Positions 17,852 to 27,722 are shown, counted from the stretch's first letter. The stretch is DNA of 64,000 bases from Mucilaginibacter celer (GCF_003576455.2 NZ_CP032869.1:186001-250000); one strand, 5' to 3'. Numbers and translations: made by a program. Notes: generated from the letters alone by a model not told the origin.

Positions 17852-20800
17852 ATGAAACAAATTTACTTTTACGATCAATCAACCCTAAAAAACTACCGGC
17901 AGCAAAGCCGTAATTTAGTGGGTAGGTTACTCCTGCTGCTCGTACTATCCTGTTTTGGTTTTGCCGCGAGGGCCCAAAACAAGATCACGGTGGTGGGTAC
18001 GGTAACCGATACGCTTGGCGTTAAAATAACCGGTGCCAACATCGCCGCCGAAAACGTGAAAAACGTAGGTACCACTACCGATAACAACGGTAGGTTTGTG
18101 CTGGATGTTACGCCAGGTACCAGTCTCCGCATTTCGTACGTGGGTTTTATCGATCAGCACATTATTGTTACTGCCGATAACCGCACGCTCAACATCCGCC
18201 TGAAAGAACAAAAATTACTGGCCGAAGAGGTGGTAGTTACCGCCTTTGGTAAAAAGGAGCGAAAAGAAGCCCTGGTAGGTTCGGTAACCAGTATTAAACC
18301 TGCCGAGCTGAAAATACCGGCCAGTAACTTAACCAATGCTTTGGCAGGCCAGGCGGCAGGTATCATCTCGTACCAGCGCAGCGGCCAGCCGGGGCAGGAT
18401 AATGCCTCCTTCTTTATCCGTGGTGTAACCACATTCGGTTACAAACGCGATCCGTTGATTTTGATCGATAACGTGGAGCTTTCTACCAACGATCTGGCCC
18501 GTTTAAATGTGGATGATATCGCCAGTTTCTCTATCCTGAAAGACGCGAGCGCGACTGCGTTGTACGGTGCACGCGGTGCCAACGGCGTTATTTTGGTAGC
18601 TACTAAAGAGGGTAAACAAGGCCCCGCGAAGCTGAATTTCCGCTCGGAGTTTTCATCATCGCAGGCAACGCAAACGCTAAACCTGGTTGATCCTATCCAG
18701 TACATGAACCTTTATAACGAGGCTTTGCTTACCCGTAACCCTACTTTGCCGCTTAAATATCCGCAAAGCAAAATCAACAATACCATTAATACTATCAACG
18801 GTACACCGGGCAGCAATCCTTATGTTTACCCTGCGGTTGATTGGTTTGGTATGTTATTTAAAAAACGCGCCACTACCCAACGTAATGATCTGAACATTAG
18901 TGGCGGCGGTCCGGCTGCACGTTATTACATTGCCGGTTCGTACAATATTGATAACGGTGTTTTGCGTACGGATATCCGCAATAATAATAACAACAACGTT
19001 AATTTTAAAAATTACCAGTTACGCTCAAACGTAAACGTTACGCTTACCAAAACTACCGAGATCGTTGTTAGGTTATCGGGTACCTTCAGCGAGTACAACG
19101 GGCCGATAACTACAGATGGTTCTTTCGCTTCGGATCTGTATAACGTAGCCATCCACACCAGCCCGGTTGATTTTCCGGCCTATTACCAGCCCGATGCCGC
19201 TAATGCCAACGTGCAGCACATTTTGTTTGGTAACGTAGGTTTGGCCGGCAGCAGCGATAACAATATCCAGTTTAACAACCCTTACGCGTCTTTATTAAGA
19301 GGTCACAAAAACTCATCGGAATCAAGAATGTCGGCACAGTTTGAGTTGAACCAGGATTTGCGTTGGCTTACCGATGGTTTAAAATTCAAAACCATTTTTA
19401 ACACCAACAGGTACTCATATTTTGATTCGCAGTTATCATATTCGCCGTTTTACTATAACATTGCCAGTTACGATAGGGATGCCAACAGCTACACCCTGCA
19501 ATGGCTTAACCCTAAACCAACCGGTAATAACGTACCAACCGAGTACCTGAGCTATAACCGTAACACGCCAAACGCCAATACTTTCTTCTACCTGCAAACT
19601 GCGTTAGAGTATAACAAGCCATTTGGTAACGGGCATAACATCAACACAACACTGATAGGTACCGCGCAGCAAACGCTTTACTCAAGCGCTATCGATCCGC
19701 GTACCGGCACTACCACCTTGCCTTACTCGTTGCCATTCCGTAACTTAGGTTTGGCGGGCAGGTTAACCTACTCGTACAAAAGCAGGTATTTTATCGAAAC
19801 CAACTTTGGTTACAATGGTTCGGAGCGTTTCTCGGCCAATCATCGCTACGGTTTCTTCCCAACCATAGGCGGTTCGTGGGTGATTTCGAACGAGAAATTC
19901 TGGGATCCATCAATTATCGATCGTTTAAAAATCCGCGGTAGCTATGGTAAAGTGGGTAACGATGCTATAGGTTCGCAAAGGTTCTTTTATCAGTCAGACG
20001 TGCAGCTGAACGAGGGTTACAACTATGCCCAGTTTGGTATCAACAACCAGTACGAGCGTAAAGGTGTTACCATCCGCAACTATGCTAACCCCGATGTTAC
20101 CTGGGAAACCTCAAAACAAACCAACTTAGCTGTTGAAGCTACGCTGTTTAAAAACTTTAATTTTGTGGCCGAGTTTTACCGCAACAACCGTTACGATATT
20201 TTGCAGCAACGCAGCAACACACCAACCAGCGAAGGCTTGGAATCGCCAACAAGCGCCAACTTAGGCAAGGTTGATTCAAAAGGTGTCGATCTGTCGTTAG
20301 ATTATAAGCAAAGCTTTGCCAACACAGGCTGGGCACAAATCCGTGCTAACTTCACGTACTCAACCAATAAATATAAATACATTGAGGAACCTGATTATAA
20401 AGAACCGTGGAGGCACTTTATCGGCCAGCCGATTAGCCGCGGCTACGGTTACATTGCCGAGCGTTTATTTGTTGACGACCAGGAAGCCCGCAACTCGCCC
20501 ACACAAATTTTTAAAGGCCAGGATGCTTATGGTAACAACGTAAACGGAATTTTACCACAAGGCGGTGATATTAAATACCGCGATTTGAATGGCGATGGCA
20601 AGATAGATTATCTTGATCAGGCTTTCATAGGTTACCCAACCACGCCTGAGATTGTTTACGGTTTTGGTTTCTCGGGAGGATTTAAAGGGTTTGACCTGTC
20701 GGCATTCTTCCAGGGCCAGGCAAGGGTATCTTTCTTTGTCGACCCGAACAAGGTGAGCCCCTTCATCCCAAGTAACGAAAAATATATTTATGGTAACACC

Positions 20801-21151
20801 CAGGTACTACAGGATTTTGCAGACAGCCACTGGAGCGAGGAACACCAGGACCTGTACGCCCTGTACCCGCGTTTAGGTACCACGCTATCATCAGAGTTGA
20901 ACAACCTGCAGGCCAGCAGCTGGTGGTTACGTAACGGCGCTTTCCTGAGGTTGAAATCGGTAGAGTTGGGTTATGCCCTGCCAAAAGGCATTTCAAAAAC
21001 CCTGCATGTAAACAATTGCCGTATCTACTTTAACGGCCTTAACCTGGTTACCTGGAGCCCTTTCAAAGCCTGGGACCCGGAGCTTGGCGGCAACGGCTTT
21101 GCTTACCCAATTCAAAAAGTGTTTAACCTGGGCTTAACCGTTGGTTTGTAA
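17852..21151 (+). CDS. SusC/RagA family TonB-linked outer membrane protein
   Basis: The 1099-aa protein has a signal peptide (about 1-41, ending ARAQ), a carboxypeptidase-like regulatory domain (about 45-125, VTDTLGVKITGANI and LRISYVGF), a TonB plug (about 130-260, with LILIDNVELSTNDLARLNVDDI and ILKDASATALYGARGANGVILV read in part), and a large TonB-dependent barrel. It would import a glycan across the outer membrane using TonB energy, with SusD as lid. The SusD gene starts 19 bases on. Glycan preference cannot be read directly; co-regulation with two alpha-galactosidases suggests an alpha-galactoside. Confidence 0.96.
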   Translation: MKQIYFYDQSTLKNYRQQSRNLVGRLLLLLVLSCFGFAARAQNKITVVGTVTDTLGVKITGANIAAENVKNVGTTTDNNGRFVLDVTPGTSLRISYVGFIDQHIIVTADNRTLNIRLKEQKLLAEEVVVTAFGKKERKEALVGSVTSIKPAELKIPASNLTNALAGQAAGIISYQRSGQPGQDNASFFIRGVTTFGYKRDPLILIDNVELSTNDLARLNVDDIASFSILKDASATALYGARGANGVILVATKEGKQGPAKLNFRSEFSSSQATQTLNLVDPIQYMNLYNEALLTRNPTLPLKYPQSKINNTINTINGTPGSNPYVYPAVDWFGMLFKKRATTQRNDLNISGGGPAARYYIAGSYNIDNGVLRTDIRNNNNNNVNFKNYQLRSNVNVTLTKTTEIVVRLSGTFSEYNGPITTDGSFASDLYNVAIHTSPVDFPAYYQPDAANANVQHILFGNVGLAGSSDNNIQFNNPYASLLRGHKNSSESRMSAQFELNQDLRWLTDGLKFKTIFNTNRYSYFDSQLSYSPFYYNIASYDRDANSYTLQWLNPKPTGNNVPTEYLSYNRNTPNANTFFYLQTALEYNKPFGNGHNINTTLIGTAQQTLYSSAIDPRTGTTTLPYSLPFRNLGLAGRLTYSYKSRYFIETNFGYNGSERFSANHRYGFFPTIGGSWVISNEKFWDPSIIDRLKIRGSYGKVGNDAIGSQRFFYQSDVQLNEGYNYAQFGINNQYERKGVTIRNYANPDVTWETSKQTNLAVEATLFKNFNFVAEFYRNNRYDILQQRSNTPTSEGLESPTSANLGKVDSKGVDLSLDYKQSFANTGWAQIRANFTYSTNKYKYIEEPDYKEPWRHFIGQPISRGYGYIAERLFVDDQEARNSPTQIFKGQDAYGNNVNGILPQGGDIKYRDLNGDGKIDYLDQAFIGYPTTPEIVYGFGFSGGFKGFDLSAFFQGQARVSFFVDPNKVSPFIPSNEKYIYGNTQVLQDFADSHWSEEHQDLYALYPRLGTTLSSELNNLQASSWWLRNGAFLRLKSVELGYALPKGISKTLHVNNCRIYFNGLNLVTWSPFKAWDPELGGNGFAYPIQKVFNLGLTVGL

Positions 21152-21169
21152 CCCAAAAACAAGTTTGAA

Positions 21170-23089
21170 ATGAAAAAATTAAGATCATACTATAAACTCA
21201 TGCTGCTGGTAGCGTTGGCTACATCGGGGCAATCGTGCAAAAAATACCTGGATATTACCCCCGATAACGTTGCCACGCTGGATTACACTTTCCGCAACCG
21301 TAACGAAACGGAAGATTACCTGTTTACCTGCTACTCAACCATGCAGCATTTAAACGATGTGGTGAACAACCCCGGTTTTGTTTACTCGGGCGAGATTGTT
21401 TATCCCAATAACCTGAACGACCACTTTTTTAACGAATCGGGCTTTAATCTCATCAGGGGATTGCAGCTAAGTTCAGATCCGGCCCTAAATTACTGGGACG
21501 GAACCAACGGCGGCCAGGCCATATTCCAGGCTTTAAGGCGCTGCAATATCATGCTCGAAAATATTGATAAACCTATCGACCTGAGTGCATCAGAGAAACA
21601 ACGCTGGATAGCTGAAACCAAATTCCTGAAAGCGTTTTATCATTACTACCTGATCAGGATGTACGGCCCGATGTTGCTCATCAAAGAAAACCTGCCTATC
21701 AATGCCTCTGCCGAGGAAGTGAAACGCAAACGCGCTTCGGTTGATGAGAGCTTTGATTATGTGGTATCGCTGCTGGATGAAGCCATCCCTAACCTGCCGC
21801 CGGTTATCAGCAACCAGGCATTGGAGTTTGGTAGGATTACCAAATTCATGGCCATGTCTGTTAAAGCCGAGGTTTTGGCAACACAGGCAAGTCCGCTGTT
21901 TAACGGTAACCCCGATTATGCCAATATTAAAGATCATGATGGCAAGGCGCTGTTCTCGGCTACCTTTGATGCTACCAAGTGGCGTAAAGCTGCCGATGCT
22001 GCCAAAGCCGCTATCACCGAGTGCGAAGCGCAGGGTTTGAAATTATACACCACGCCGCCAACGGTTAACATCGGTAACATATCTGATAAACTGCGCAATG
22101 TATTGGTACTGCAAAACGACATCACCGAAAAATGGGAGCAAAACCCGGAGCTGATCTGGGCGCTGAACTATGGTTTTGGTTACCAGAACTTCTGTATCCC
22201 AAGGTTAACATCTGATGCGGCAAGTTTAGCATCAAGCAACCCGGGTACTTTCGCGGTGCCGATTCAAACTGCCGAATTGTTTTATACCGATAAAGGTGTG
22301 CCCATTAACGAGGATAAAACCTGGGATTATGCCGGCCGTTTCAATATCCAAACCGGTGATGATTCGAGCGCGCCTTTGATTCAAACCGGTTACGCTACCG
22401 CCAAAGAACACTTTAACCGCGAAAGAAGGTTTTATGCCGATATCGCTTTTGATGGAGGTATCTGGTTTGGTAACGGTAAACGTAATGAGAACGAAGCCTA
22501 CTATGTTAATGCCCGTGGTCCGTATGCATTGGCCGGACCGAAAAGCTTAACGGCTACCAATATCACCGGTTACTGGCCTAAAAAACTGGCCAATTACTTA
22601 ACGGTTTACACCAACCTGTTCACTACCGAAAATTACCGGTTGCCGGTAATGCGCCTTTCTGGCTTATACCTGTTGTATGCCGAGTGCGTGAACGAAGCCG
22701 ATGGCCCGAGTGCTGAAGCATACAGCTATATAGATAGAGTAAGGGCACGTGCAGGTTTGGAAGGTGTGGTTGATTCATGGTCGAAGTATTCAAAAAATCC
22801 TTCGAAACCAAATTCGAAAGAAGGTTTGCGCCAGATTATCCACCAGGAGCGCCGTATCGAGCTTTGTTTCGAGGCGCAAAGCGGCTGGGACTTACGCCGC
22901 TGGAAAGAGTTACAGGATGTACTGAGCCGTCCGCTGCAAGGCTGGAAGGTTGACGAAGGTACGCCGGAAAACTACTACCGCCCGCAAACAGTGGTGCAGC
23001 CGGTATTCGGGATAAAAGATTACCTGTGGCCGATCAGCACCAACGACCTCATTGTAAACAATAACCTTACCCAAAACCCATACTGGTAG
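21170..23089 (+). CDS. SusD/RagB family nutrient-binding outer membrane lipoprotein
   Basis: The 639-aa protein starts with a lipoprotein signal whose lipobox is GQSC (Cys 23), followed by KKYLDITPDN, the usual SusD opening. It carries the SusD-like N-terminal TPR region (KFLKAFYHYYLIRMYG) and the RagB/SusD C-terminal domain (LRQIIHQERRIELCFEAQSGWDLRRWK in part, near 545-570). It sits on the cell surface, binds the glycan and closes over the SusC barrel. It lies between SusC and two further surface lipoprotein genes in one operon. Confidence 0.96.
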   Translation: MKKLRSYYKLMLLVALATSGQSCKKYLDITPDNVATLDYTFRNRNETEDYLFTCYSTMQHLNDVVNNPGFVYSGEIVYPNNLNDHFFNESGFNLIRGLQLSSDPALNYWDGTNGGQAIFQALRRCNIMLENIDKPIDLSASEKQRWIAETKFLKAFYHYYLIRMYGPMLLIKENLPINASAEEVKRKRASVDESFDYVVSLLDEAIPNLPPVISNQALEFGRITKFMAMSVKAEVLATQASPLFNGNPDYANIKDHDGKALFSATFDATKWRKAADAAKAAITECEAQGLKLYTTPPTVNIGNISDKLRNVLVLQNDITEKWEQNPELIWALNYGFGYQNFCIPRLTSDAASLASSNPGTFAVPIQTAELFYTDKGVPINEDKTWDYAGRFNIQTGDDSSAPLIQTGYATAKEHFNRERRFYADIAFDGGIWFGNGKRNENEAYYVNARGPYALAGPKSLTATNITGYWPKKLANYLTVYTNLFTTENYRLPVMRLSGLYLLYAECVNEADGPSAEAYSYIDRVRARAGLEGVVDSWSKYSKNPSKPNSKEGLRQIIHQERRIELCFEAQSGWDLRRWKELQDVLSRPLQGWKVDEGTPENYYRPQTVVQPVFGIKDYLWPISTNDLIVNNNLTQNPYW

Positions 23090-23141
23090 GATATAGCTTT
23101 TGTGACAGATTTTTAAGATGATCAATATTGAAAAAAGATAT

Positions 23142-24368
23142 ATGAAAAAGATTAATAACCGCAGATGGCTTGCCGCATTAGTAATGGTGCCGGTTTTGCT
23201 GATGGTGCTTATCGCATCCTGCAAAAAAATGGAATCGCCTGTTGAAGTGGTATCAAACGATACCACCAAGCCCGGCGTAGTCACCAACGTAAAGGTTGAA
23301 AATTTGAATGGCGGCGCAAGGTTAACCTACACGCTGCCCAATTCAAAAAACCTGTTGTATGTACTGGCCAGCTACAAAATTAACGATAAGATAACCCGCG
23401 AAACCAAAGCCAGCTATTATACCGATACCGTTATGGTTGATGGTTTTGCAAGGGCACAGGAGTACGAGGTTACCCTGTATGCCGTAAGCCGCGCCAACAT
23501 AAAATCAGACCCGGTAACGATTAAGGTAAATCCTAAAACACCTAATTACCTGCTGATTAACGATAACCTGGCTATCACGCCTGATTTTGGTGGAGCCAAT
23601 TTCTTCGGCTTTAATCCTAATAAAGTGCCTGTTGCGGTGCATATTATATCGTTTAATGAAAAACGCAACGCTTACGACGAAGAGGAACCGCAATACCTGA
23701 GCACCGATACCGTAAATGTTTCGGTACGTGGTTACGATGCGGTGCCTAAAAAATTCGGTGTGTTTGTTACCGATAGATTTGGCAACGTATCAGATACGGT
23801 ATTCAAAACCTTAACACCGCTGTTTGAGACACTTTTGGATAAGAGTAAGTTTTATACCTATCACCTGCCAAGCGATAGCCCGATAGGTTACGGCTGGGAG
23901 TTTAAATATTTCTTTGATGGTAATACCGGCGACCCGGGATGGCATACTTTAAGTGCGCCAACCAAACAGGGCACATTCGGTTTAGGTACCAGCGCCAAGT
24001 TAAGCCGCTTTGTATTATGGGAGAGGTTAAACGGCATCTACGGTTACCAGAACATTCGTCAAATGACCCTTTGGGGATCAAACAGCGATTCGCCCGGCGA
24101 TTCGACCCTGCCGCTAAGTTCGGCTCCCGGCACCGTATCCGGCGATTGGGTTAACCTGGGTAACTTTACCTTCCCTAACCCGCCATCGGGCTTGCCGCCA
24201 AACCAGGCCAACGCTTCCGATCAGGCTTTTGTTGCCGCCGGTGTAAACTTCAAAATCTCCATTAACGCGCCTGCAACCAAGTTTATCAGGTTTCAGTGTA
24301 CGCAAACCTGGGGCGGTTTGGATTATGTGAACGCCATGGAAATCTCCTTATATGGCAACCCATTGTAA
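23142..24368 (+). CDS. DUF4959/DUF5126/DUF5000-type surface lipoprotein with discoidin-like C-terminus
   Basis: The product (408 aa from the ATG at 23142; an upstream ATG at 23118 would put eight extra residues before the MKK signal) has a lipoprotein signal with lipobox IASC. Next come a fibronectin-III-like DUF4959 region (about 40-120), a DUF5126-like region, and a C-terminal F5/8 type C (discoidin-like) domain (about 245-405, with GYGWEFKYFFDGNTGDPGWHT and ATKFIRFQCTQTWGG seen in parts). It follows SusD by 52 bases. Such proteins are surface glycan-binding companions of SusCD. Binding specificity is unknown. Confidence 0.83.
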   Translation: MKKINNRRWLAALVMVPVLLMVLIASCKKMESPVEVVSNDTTKPGVVTNVKVENLNGGARLTYTLPNSKNLLYVLASYKINDKITRETKASYYTDTVMVDGFARAQEYEVTLYAVSRANIKSDPVTIKVNPKTPNYLLINDNLAITPDFGGANFFGFNPNKVPVAVHIISFNEKRNAYDEEEPQYLSTDTVNVSVRGYDAVPKKFGVFVTDRFGNVSDTVFKTLTPLFETLLDKSKFYTYHLPSDSPIGYGWEFKYFFDGNTGDPGWHTLSAPTKQGTFGLGTSAKLSRFVLWERLNGIYGYQNIRQMTLWGSNSDSPGDSTLPLSSAPGTVSGDWVNLGNFTFPNPPSGLPPNQANASDQAFVAAGVNFKISINAPATKFIRFQCTQTWGGLDYVNAMEISLYGNPL

Positions 24369-24389
24369 CATCATTTAAATAGCGAAAAG

Positions 24390-25601
24390 ATGAAGATCAC
24401 ATATAAAATAGCCGCTTTCTTTTTAGCCTGTGTTACCATACTGGGTTGTAAAAGATATGACGAAGACTATAAAAAATATTTAAATAATCACGAAGTTACC
24501 TATCCCGGCCTGGCCGGGAAGGCAATTTTTCATCCAGGCAACCTGCGGGCAGCGCTGGTATGGCATCCAAGTCCGGATCCAAGTATCACCACCTATAAAA
24601 TAACCTGGAACAACGGCACCGATTCGCTGATTGTTAATGCCACATCACACAGCCCGGCCGATTCCATCACTGCCATTATCCCTAACCTGAAGGAGTATGT
24701 TTACAGTTTCAGGCTGATAGCGCGTGACAACGCGGGGAACAGTTCGGTTGGGCAGGATATTAACAATGTGCGGGTGTATGGTGCAGCCTACCAAGCGGCT
24801 TTATTAAACCGTCCGTTTAATGCAGCCGCTCCTTACCAGGTAAATGATGATAATTCGGTAAGGTTGTTTTTTAATAGGGCTGATAGTTTAAATGTTAGTA
24901 CTACCATCAAATACACCAATACGGCGGGCGCTGAAACTACTGTGGAACTTAGCCCGGATAGTACAGGCATCACCATCAAAGACCTGAAACTTAAAACCGC
25001 CCCGCAGTTCCGCTCATCATACAAACCAACCGCCGACGCTATCGACGCGTTTAATGCTCCGGCTTATGATGATTTCCCAACGGTTTACGGTATTGCCGTG
25101 TGCGATAAATCATTGTTTAAAGCTTATAATCTGCCTACAGACATTCCTTCGGCCTATGGCTGGGAAACTTACTACCTGTGGGATAATAAAACCGGCGAGC
25201 CGGGCTTCCATACCCCGGGTACAAGCATGCCGCAATGGTTTACGTTTGATATGGGGCAATCTGCATCGCTGGCTAAAATGAAAGTTTGGCAACGTATGTC
25301 GGGCTTATACAACTATGGTAACCCTAAACGTTTTGAAGTGTACGGCAGCAATAGTCCGGCAGCTGATGGCAGCTACGGCAGTTGGACTAAACTGGCAAGT
25401 TTCACCTCGGTAAAACCATCGGGCCAGCCAACCGGCCAAAACACCCAGGCCGATGCTGATTTTGCAGCCGCCGGCGAGCCGTTCAACTTCCCGCCTAATA
25501 CAGGCGATTTCCGCTACATCAGGATTAAAGTATTGGAAACATGGGGCGGCACCAATTACCTGCACCTCTGCGAACTCACCATGTACAAAGTGGATAAATA
25601 G
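24390..25601 (+). CDS. DUF4998/DUF5000-type surface lipoprotein with discoidin-like C-terminus
   Basis: The 403-aa lipoprotein (lipobox ILGC, Cys 20) has a DUF4998 region at the N-terminus (YPGLAGKAIFHPGNLRAALVW, about 38-140), a second beta domain, and an F5/8 C-like domain (about 245-400; YGWETYYLWDNKTGEPGFHT, FRYIRIKVLETWGGTNYLHL in parts). Its last domain is clearly homologous to that of the preceding gene, suggesting an old tandem duplication. It is the last gene of the SusC operon and is followed by a terminator at 25629. It probably acts as a surface glycan-binding protein. Confidence 0.83.
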   Translation: MKITYKIAAFFLACVTILGCKRYDEDYKKYLNNHEVTYPGLAGKAIFHPGNLRAALVWHPSPDPSITTYKITWNNGTDSLIVNATSHSPADSITAIIPNLKEYVYSFRLIARDNAGNSSVGQDINNVRVYGAAYQAALLNRPFNAAAPYQVNDDNSVRLFFNRADSLNVSTTIKYTNTAGAETTVELSPDSTGITIKDLKLKTAPQFRSSYKPTADAIDAFNAPAYDDFPTVYGIAVCDKSLFKAYNLPTDIPSAYGWETYYLWDNKTGEPGFHTPGTSMPQWFTFDMGQSASLAKMKVWQRMSGLYNYGNPKRFEVYGSNSPAADGSYGSWTKLASFTSVKPSGQPTGQNTQADADFAAAGEPFNFPPNTGDFRYIRIKVLETWGGTNYLHLCELTMYKVDK

Positions 25602-25628
25602 AAAGACCTTGGTTTGGTTTAATAAATG

Positions 25629-25669
25629 ACAAATTCCCGTTGCCTTGTAGGCGCGGGATTTGTTTTTTT
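25629..25669 (+). terminator. Terminator of the SusC operon
   Basis: CAAATTCCCG (25630-25639) and CGGGATTTG (25654-25662) form a stem with a short inner GCC/GGC pair, followed by a run of seven T. It ends the four-gene SusC operon. Confidence 0.85.
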
Positions 25670-25687
25670 AGGGGTATTTTATATAGG

Positions 25688-25781
25688 CACGCAAAGACGC
25701 AGGGACGCAAAGTGTTTTAATGCAGGGTTTGAGATTTTTAAGCACGCAAAGGGGGCTAAGTCGCGAAGAGTTCTTATGCAA
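25688..25781. repeat. CGCAAAG-type repeat (copy 3, degenerate)
   Basis: CACGCAAAGACGCAGGGACG and CACGCAAAGGGGGCTAAG stand about 55 bases apart in direct orientation. They resemble the units at 2405 and 6251. The stretch 25670-25862 holds no convincing gene; a 117-codon frame across it is built from the repeat. Confidence 0.55.
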
Positions 25782-25862
25782 AGTATAAGAGTTTGGCGTT
25801 CGCAAAGGTTATTAGCTTTTTATGTTTCTTCTTATTTGATTTGTTGTGTTTCCTGGATGATC

Positions 25863-26393
25863 TTATCCCTTTGCATTTCTCATTCTGATCAACGAAAACT
25901 GCAAGCTCGATTTTTTAACAATATCTGCAATCCTAATCAACGAAGGTGTAAATCGCAACTCAATATTCCTGCTCAATAAAGCGGACATGATATCATCAAT
26001 AACAGCAGCTGCTATCGGTATCTCAGATTTGTAGGATACATAATACCCCACGCATTCATCTATCAATATGAAATCATCAGTTGCAAATTCATAGCAATAC
26101 AGGGTGGTTTGTTTGATACGTTCATACCATTCGCTTTCAACAGTAACAACGTGGTTAGCAGATGTATTACCCATAAATATTTGCCTGTCAATATCTGTTG
26201 TATTAGGTCCGGCATAAAATGTTACTCTTGGGCAATCCCTCGGCAGCAAATAATTATGCAGTAATTCTTCGCTGATGGCAAAAACAACATCGCCGGTAAT
26301 ATTATCAAACTGTGATGGGGAAGGGCGGGGATGGAATATGCTGATGCCCGGTTGTTCGCTGATGTGGAAGAGTTTGGGGTGGAGCGATTGCAT
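25863..26393 (-). CDS. DUF6886 family protein
   Basis: From the ATG at 26393 the protein has 176 aa; two codons upstream a TTG would add two residues. The opening LHPKLFHISEQPGISIFHPRPSPS (read in parts) and the later VTFYAGPNTTDIDRQIF and VESEWYERI are typical of the DUF6886 family, short cytoplasmic proteins with an ADP-ribosyltransferase-like HISE/HP opening but no proven activity. It lies convergent to the SusC operon, between it and the AraC gene. A TAAATTTG -7 box ends three bases before the ATG. Confidence 0.75.
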   Translation of the reverse strand: MQSLHPKLFHISEQPGISIFHPRPSPSQFDNITGDVVFAISEELLHNYLLPRDCPRVTFYAGPNTTDIDRQIFMGNTSANHVVTVESEWYERIKQTTLYCYEFATDDFILIDECVGYYVSYKSEIPIAAAVIDDIMSALLSRNIELRFTPSLIRIADIVKKSSLQFSLIRMRNAKG

Positions 26394-26396
26394 AGC

Positions 26397-26404
26397 CAAA
26401 TTTA
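26397..26404 (-). promoter_or_regulatory. -7 box TAAATTTG directly before the DUF6886 gene
   Basis: On the minus strand TAAATTTG matches TAnnTTTG and is followed by GCT and then the ATG at 26393. Transcription would begin at or next to the start codon, giving a leaderless or nearly leaderless message. Confidence 0.5.
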
Positions 26405-26455
26405 AAATGTTTTGTTGTGTTTGTCACGAGGAATTACGTGAGGTATGTATGGCTT

Positions 26456-26749
26456 ATTTTGGCTAAAGCCATCTTTTCGCTATTATATAACCGTCGGTTA
26501 AAACCGACGGCAATGAAAAGAAGCGGTATGTGCGCTGTTTTTTGTAGAGACGCATCACATGCGTCTCTCGCATGCAAATCACGGTTGATTTTCGCCGGGC
26601 AAAGGTTTGCAAATGCGATCATTTGCAGGGCGGCTTGTCCTAAAGGAGACGCATGTAATGCCGTCTCTACATCAAAAAATAGACTTCATTGCCTTCGGTT
26701 TTAACCGACGGACAAAATGCAGATCCGGCAAATTGGCTTTAGCCAAAAT
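26456..26749. repeat. Triple nested palindrome, about 294 bp
   Basis: There are three pairs of arms, each inside the previous one. Outer: ATTTTGGCTAAAGCCA (26456-26471) with TGGCTTTAGCCAAAAT (26734-26749). Middle: from CCGTCGGTTAAAACCGACGG (26491, running to 26517) with an arm ending AACCGACGG at 26711 (from 26685). Inner: from GTAGAGACGCATCACATGCG (26544-26567) with an arm ending CCGTCTCTAC at 26670 (from 26645). Several arms are themselves palindromes. It fills the gap between the DUF6886 and AraC genes; no believable reading frame lies here. Confidence 0.9.
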
Positions 26750-26772
26750 CTCCCACGGTAATCCTCTGCAAC

Positions 26773-27669
26773 CTACCGCTTATGCGTCTTCCTATACTTC
26801 GAAGGCGACATCCCGATCAGCTTGGTAAACAACCTCGAAAAATAATAAGGATCATCAAAACCCAAGTCCGAGCAGATTTCTTTAATACTTCTATCAGTAA
26901 AATATAAATACTGGCATGAAGCCTGGATCTTCAATAAATTAAAATAGTTGATAGGCGAGGAGCCGGTTTTCTGCTTAAACAAACGTAAATAATGCGAGGC
27001 CGATATACCCTGCTGCTTAGCCAGGTGCATCACCTCAAACTTTTTGCTGATATGCTTTTTCATGTACGCGATAGAATTGCTCACAAAATCATTATCATAA
27101 TCAACCGGGTTGGTTTGCTTGTAGTACACCAGCGAGGAGATAAAATTGAGCAGATTGATGTTCATAATTTCCATTTCCTTTTCGTGGTAGCTGTGTTCCA
27201 GCACGGCGTAGATCTGTTCGTACAGCTTGATCCGGCTGCTATCGTACGGTACCGATTGTACTACCGGTTGCCCGTTATCCAGCGAGCGCTCGTAGATCAA
27301 CTGCGAATTCAAGCCACTGAAATGCACCCAGTAAATACTCCATGGGTTGGTTTCCGAGCTTTTGTAGCGGTGGGCTACGTTACGGGGGATAATGAAAAAA
27401 GTATTGGGTTTTAAAACATGGTCTTCACCGTTCAGATAAACATAACCTTCTCCATCAATGCAATAAAGCAGGATGTATTCGCCGCTGCCTGTGCGGCGCT
27501 CACGGTCGTGGTAGGCGGCCTTGGGGTAGTAGCCTATCGCCGTAAGGTAAAAACCTTTGATTAAGGCGTTATTGGTGATCTCTTTTTTGATGTTTGGAGG
27601 CAATACGATCATTTTTTGACCGATAAAGCCCTCTTTAATCTTTTTTTTAGGTTCGGCTATCGCGTTCAT
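26773..27669 (-). CDS. AraC family regulator with cupin sensor domain, probable alpha-galactoside regulator
   Basis: The 298-aa protein has an N-terminal cupin-like ligand-binding domain (about 40-150; GEYILLYCIDGEGYVYLNGE, IIPRNVAHRY) and a C-terminal AraC DNA-binding domain (about 200-297; two helix-turn-helix units, ending with DPYYFSRLFTKLIGMSPSKYR). The layout is that of sugar-responsive AraC/RhaS/MelR-type activators. It is divergent from the epimerase/GH97/GH36 operon, and the gap holds paired TTATCCAT half-sites that recur at the SusC operon. A weak promoter, TTG-19 bp-TACCTTTA (27722-27693), precedes it. It probably activates both operons in response to a sugar. Confidence 0.92.
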   Translation of the reverse strand: MNAIAEPKKKIKEGFIGQKMIVLPPNIKKEITNNALIKGFYLTAIGYYPKAAYHDRERRTGSGEYILLYCIDGEGYVYLNGEDHVLKPNTFFIIPRNVAHRYKSSETNPWSIYWVHFSGLNSQLIYERSLDNGQPVVQSVPYDSSRIKLYEQIYAVLEHSYHEKEMEIMNINLLNFISSLVYYKQTNPVDYDNDFVSNSIAYMKKHISKKFEVMHLAKQQGISASHYLRLFKQKTGSSPINYFNLLKIQASCQYLYFTDRSIKEICSDLGFDDPYYFSRLFTKLIGMSPSKYRKTHKR

Positions 27670-27692
27670 AGCTTCATGAATTAACTGGTGTT

Positions 27693-27722
27693 TAAAGGTA
27701 TCGATTTTTTTACGGCATGCAA
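27693..27722 (-). promoter_or_regulatory. Possible promoter of the AraC/cupin regulator gene
   Basis: On the minus strand TTG (27722-27720), 19 bp and TACCTTTA (27700-27693) fit the Bacteroidota layout with one mismatch in the -7 box. The leader to the ATG at 27669 would be about 20 bases. Confidence 0.4.

Noticed and set aside
25626..25979. 117-codon frame after the SusC operon
   Set aside because: It starts in the terminator, passes through CGCAAAG repeats and overlaps the 3' end of the DUF6886 gene.
26417..26828. Open frames in the gap before the AraC/cupin gene
   Set aside because: They are built from nested palindromes and have no protein-like composition.
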